Below are positions 63,605 to 64,000 of a DNA stretch of 64,000 nt, one piece after another. Below the pieces are notes generated by a model. It saw nothing but the letters and a program-made list of their open reading frames with translations, searched no databases and was not told where the DNA came from. A program made the translations under genes and the position numbers. Numbering within the stretch: the stretch's first letter is position 1; every line of letters starts with the position of its first letter. Source of the stretch: Providencia sneebia DSM 19967 (GTDB taxonomy: Bacteria > Pseudomonadota > Gammaproteobacteria > Enterobacterales > Enterobacteriaceae); the NCBI RefSeq assembly GCF_000314895.2, contig NZ_CM001773.1:3028293-3092292 (forward strand), read 5' to 3'.

Positions 63605-64000
63605 TTAACTCGAGCCTAATACTGGTCCAGCACGAATACCATGTACCTGAGCAATCCAAATGGCAGGTTGATATGAAATAACAAGAGGGTAAATATAGCG
63701 ATTAGATAGCAATGCTATATTTTCATTCCATTGAAGTGAACGTTGCGCCAGCATGGCGTACAACGTGTCTAGCATAATTTGGGGTGCCAACAGAGAGTTA
63801 TTTTTCTCATCTTGTTGGTTTGCATCATCATTTTCAGTCGTAGAAAATGCAAAAGTTAATTGTCGAATAACATTTCTTACAGCATGTTGCTGCCAATAAT
63901 TGACTGAATAAGAGGAAGAAGAAGATGACCGCTGAGGGCTTTGTTGTGCAAACAAATTATCATATGCACTTACTGCTTGATTTTGGCGATTAACAGAAGA
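63605..64000 (-). CDS. secM: SecM secretion monitor (partial, N-terminus off the right edge)
   Basis: The frame is open from position 64000 to a stop at 63605, showing 131 residues; the signal sequence lies outside the window (E. coli SecM is 170). The C-terminal arrest motif is YQPAIWIAQVHGIRAGP, matching FxxxxWIxxxxGIRAGP except that the first Phe is Tyr. Five residues (VLGSS) follow the arrest Pro. The TTG at 63955 is an internal Leu codon, not a start. Stalling of SecM exposes the secA ribosome site. Confidence 0.95.
   Translation of the reverse strand, partial: SSVNRQNQAVSAYDNLFAQQSPQRSSSSSSYSVNYWQQHAVRNVIRQLTFAFSTTENDDANQQDEKNNSLLAPQIMLDTLYAMLAQRSLQWNENIALLSNRYIYPLVISYQPAIWIAQVHGIRAGPVLGSS

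Noticed and set aside
63955..63955. Complete secM starting at TTG 63955
   Set aside because: The frame stays open to the window edge with plausible SecM-like residues, and a SecM must have a signal sequence, which is not between 63955 and 63605.

Overview
The window is a stretch of a gammaproteobacterial chromosome, order Enterobacterales. AT-richness, near-full-length matches to E. coli-type housekeeping proteins, a 6S RNA, SecM, and E. coli-like local gene orders joined in a different arrangement suggest the Proteus/Providencia/Morganella group. Providencia-like is my best guess; the genus is not proven by anything I can see. There are no tRNA or rRNA genes, CRISPR arrays, insertion sequences or prophage genes that I can recognise.

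Layout. (1) 1-4495, minus strand: a lipoprotein translationally coupled (ATGA overlap) to a very large exported coiled-coil protein. That protein carries 165-codon tandem repeats and runs off the left edge. This pair is the only clearly accessory and functionally unassigned module. (2) 4496-5396: a 900-bp AT-rich gap ending in a KdpE-type operator. (3) 5397-13295, plus strand: kdpFABC-kdpD-kdpE, the high-affinity K+ pump and its two-component system; kdpD is broken by a one-base frameshift and has a degenerate ATP-lid motif. (4) 13503-19767, minus strand: xerD-dsbC-recJ-prfB-lysS in the E. coli order, prfB with its autoregulatory +1 frameshift site. (5) 20000-23096: fldB, ygfX-sdhE, ygfZ and an HD-domain hydrolase. 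(6) 23272-27781: the glycine cleavage operon gcvT-gcvH-gcvP with a terminator-like hairpin between gcvH and gcvP. (7) 28412-41319: ygfB-pepP-ubiH-ubiI, then zapA-ssrS(6S RNA)-fau, serA (5'-end frameshift), rpiA, argP, argO-yggE and mscS, the E. coli 65-66 minute neighbourhood. (8) 41598-64000: acnB-yacL, pdhR-aceE-aceF-lpd with a perfect PdhR operator, nadC/ampD, the type IV pilin-like ppdD-hofB-hofC set, coaE-zapD-yacG, mutT, secM-secA, which is the E. coli 2-3 minute neighbourhood. The join between the two neighbourhoods lies at 41320-41597.

How the genes work together. The pyruvate dehydrogenase complex, aconitase B and SdhE feed or build the TCA cycle, and the lpd product also serves as the L-protein of the glycine cleavage system encoded here by gcvTHP. 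SerA, GcvTHP and Fau connect serine, glycine and folate one-carbon metabolism. UbiI and UbiH hydroxylate ubiquinone precursors. ZapA and ZapD act at the Z ring. SecM senses secretion and controls secA.

Two genes, kdpD and serA, each appear to lack one A in a short A-run. This may be real decay or a shared homopolymer artefact of the assembly, and should be settled before metabolic conclusions are drawn.
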